From contig JAAMXY010000053.1 in the NCBI GenBank assembly GCA_019677205.1, forward strand, positions 1-19,930: a DNA stretch of 19,930 nucleotides. The letters run 5' to 3'. Under the pieces are notes generated by a model that had not been told where the DNA came from, did not search any database, and saw only the letters and a list, made by a program, of their open reading frames with translations. The position numbers were made by a program, and so were the translations under genes. Positions within the stretch are counted from its first letter, which is position 1. The number at the start of each line of letters is the position of its first letter. Below, piece after piece: positions 18,993-19,930 of the stretch. Source of the DNA: Pinguiococcus pyrenoidosus. Taxonomy: Eukaryota; Sar; Pinguiophyceae; Pinguiochrysidales; Pinguiochrysidaceae.

Positions 18993-19930
18993 TCACTTGT
19001 CAGTACAGTTTCTTTCACGACAGTGAGACGGGGCGTTTGGCGCGTTCTGCTTCTCTATCCTGGCGCACTTGGGGCGTGAGATCATTCACAAATCACGCGG
19101 GTGTCGACAACGGCGGCAACAGCTCAGTGTTTCCAGCGGTGTGCGATATCTCTCTGCAATTCGCTGTTGGTGTGCAGTGGAGGAATGCTCTTCCGCTCTT
19201 GGCCTATTGCTTTTGGTGCTGACCGAGTTTCAAGCTCCGAGACCGGACCGCCAGGCACGGAGCCCGGACTTGGAAGCCTCCCGGACCCTTCTTGAGCACG
19301 CGTACATAGGTGGAGTGGCGACTTCGTTCCACTCCTTCACAAAGCCACAGTAGGCGATGTGAAGGACACGATGTGCGAGAACTCCACGCAAAGCTTCAGA
19401 ACTCCTTGGAGATCATCAGAGAATATCCACTTTAAAAATGCCTTTTCCATGGAGCTCGCCCAGGAGGCAGAGGCGAGGAGGTTCCACCTCAACCCACCGA
19501 CATCTGGTTCGCTGGGGACCTGCAGGCTCGCACCAATGAGCATTCGCGCCGGCCACAACAGGATGAACAAGGAACTCGGAAACGAACGGTCATTGGCTGA
19601 CAACGCTTGATCATCTGACGATCTTCAGTTGAATGCAAAGTCCTCACGTTGCGGGACCGACCCGGCGCGTGCGCGGAGGCTGGCAAGTCTCGCTTCAAAC
19701 TTCAATTAAACAGAGATGCCGAAAATCAAACTCAAATCAAAACTCAAACTCAAAGTCAAATTCAAACTCAAATTCAAATTCAAATTCAAAGCAAAATTCA
19801 AATCAGATTTCACTTTCTCTTTTCTCCTCTTTGTCGCGTCTGTCACGCTCCGGAGCTGCGACGGGATTCGCTTAATCCAGATATTCCGCGGAATTCCGGA
19901 GAATGTAACTGTTACATCTAGAAAAATGCA
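18993..19930. other. Right-hand flank, mostly non-coding
   Basis: No gene could be supported. On the minus strand two overlapping frames between about 19210 and 19603 are open for 60-90 codons. One starts with Met at 19603, the other has no Met. Neither shows a domain or a splice partner, though either could be an exon of a gene extending past the window. The first part should contain the promoter of the ARM-like gene. The end is a TCAAAT-type satellite. Confidence 0.4.
19725..19806. repeat. TCAAAY hexamer satellite
   Basis: The plus strand shows about a dozen imperfect TCAAAC and TCAAAT units, most regular at about 19757-19790. It is AT-rich in an otherwise GC-rich locus. The ORFs across it (Gln/Ser/Asn or Gln/Ile/Thr-rich) are by-products of the repeat. 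Confidence 0.9.

Noticed and set aside
17502-19079. Open frame of 525 codons on the plus strand opposite the ARM-like gene
   Set aside because: The minus frame has a normal protein composition and helical repeats. The plus frame is a complementary shadow without any domain.
19633-19921. Gln/Ser/Asn-rich and Gln/Ile/Thr-rich frames at the right edge
   Set aside because: They are translations of the TCAAAY satellite and show no other support.
1-19930. Search for a bacterial-type defence system, CRISPR array, operon or integrated virus
   Set aside because: The genes are intron-containing eukaryotic housekeeping, secreted or plastid genes. No repeat-spacer pattern, phage gene or operon structure was seen.

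Overview
The window looks like nuclear DNA of a eukaryotic alga or related protist. Seven protein-coding genes can be modelled by hand. Six are interrupted by short GT-AG introns (22 introns, about 58 to 160 bases) whose phases all match across the junctions. Exons are GC-rich and intergenic DNA is more AT-rich and repetitive. Several predicted products begin with a secretory signal peptide. In two of them, a DEAD-box RNA helicase and a D-ribulose-kinase-like protein, the signal is followed by a basic Ser/Arg-containing stretch of the kind used to reach a secondary plastid. Together with an EGF-like family common in stramenopiles, this suggests a photosynthetic stramenopile or another alga with a complex plastid. 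That assignment is an inference. I see no tRNA, rRNA, CRISPR or prokaryotic operon.

Layout. 1-339 holds a decayed retroelement-like gag fragment with a zinc knuckle. 965-2500 (+) is an OTU-type deubiquitinase with a CCHC zinc knuckle (3 exons). 2555-3888 (-) is a PlsC/LPLAT acyltransferase (5 exons). 3889-4755 is the divergent upstream region it shares with the next gene. 4756-9116 (+) is a large secreted EGF/beta-propeller protein of about 1258 residues (7 exons). 9201-11824 (-) is the DEAD-box helicase (6 exons). 12225-13959 (+) is the FGGY carbohydrate kinase (4 exons). 14267-17085 (+) is a membrane-anchored sedolisin (S53) protease (3 exons). 17292-17390 is an 11-bp tandem repeat. 17784-18992 (-) is an intronless armadillo-like protein. 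18993-19930 is mostly non-coding and ends in a TCAAAT-type satellite.

The genes mostly alternate in orientation, with convergent ends only 54 and 84 bases apart and divergent starts sharing upstream regions. They do not form one pathway. The helicase and kinase may both act in the plastid, while the EGF protein and sedolisin enter the secretory route. The most unusual product is the EGF/propeller protein. A unit of about 380 residues is duplicated on either side of a YWTD-like propeller, and each copy ends in two modules of about 100 residues that I cannot assign to a named domain.
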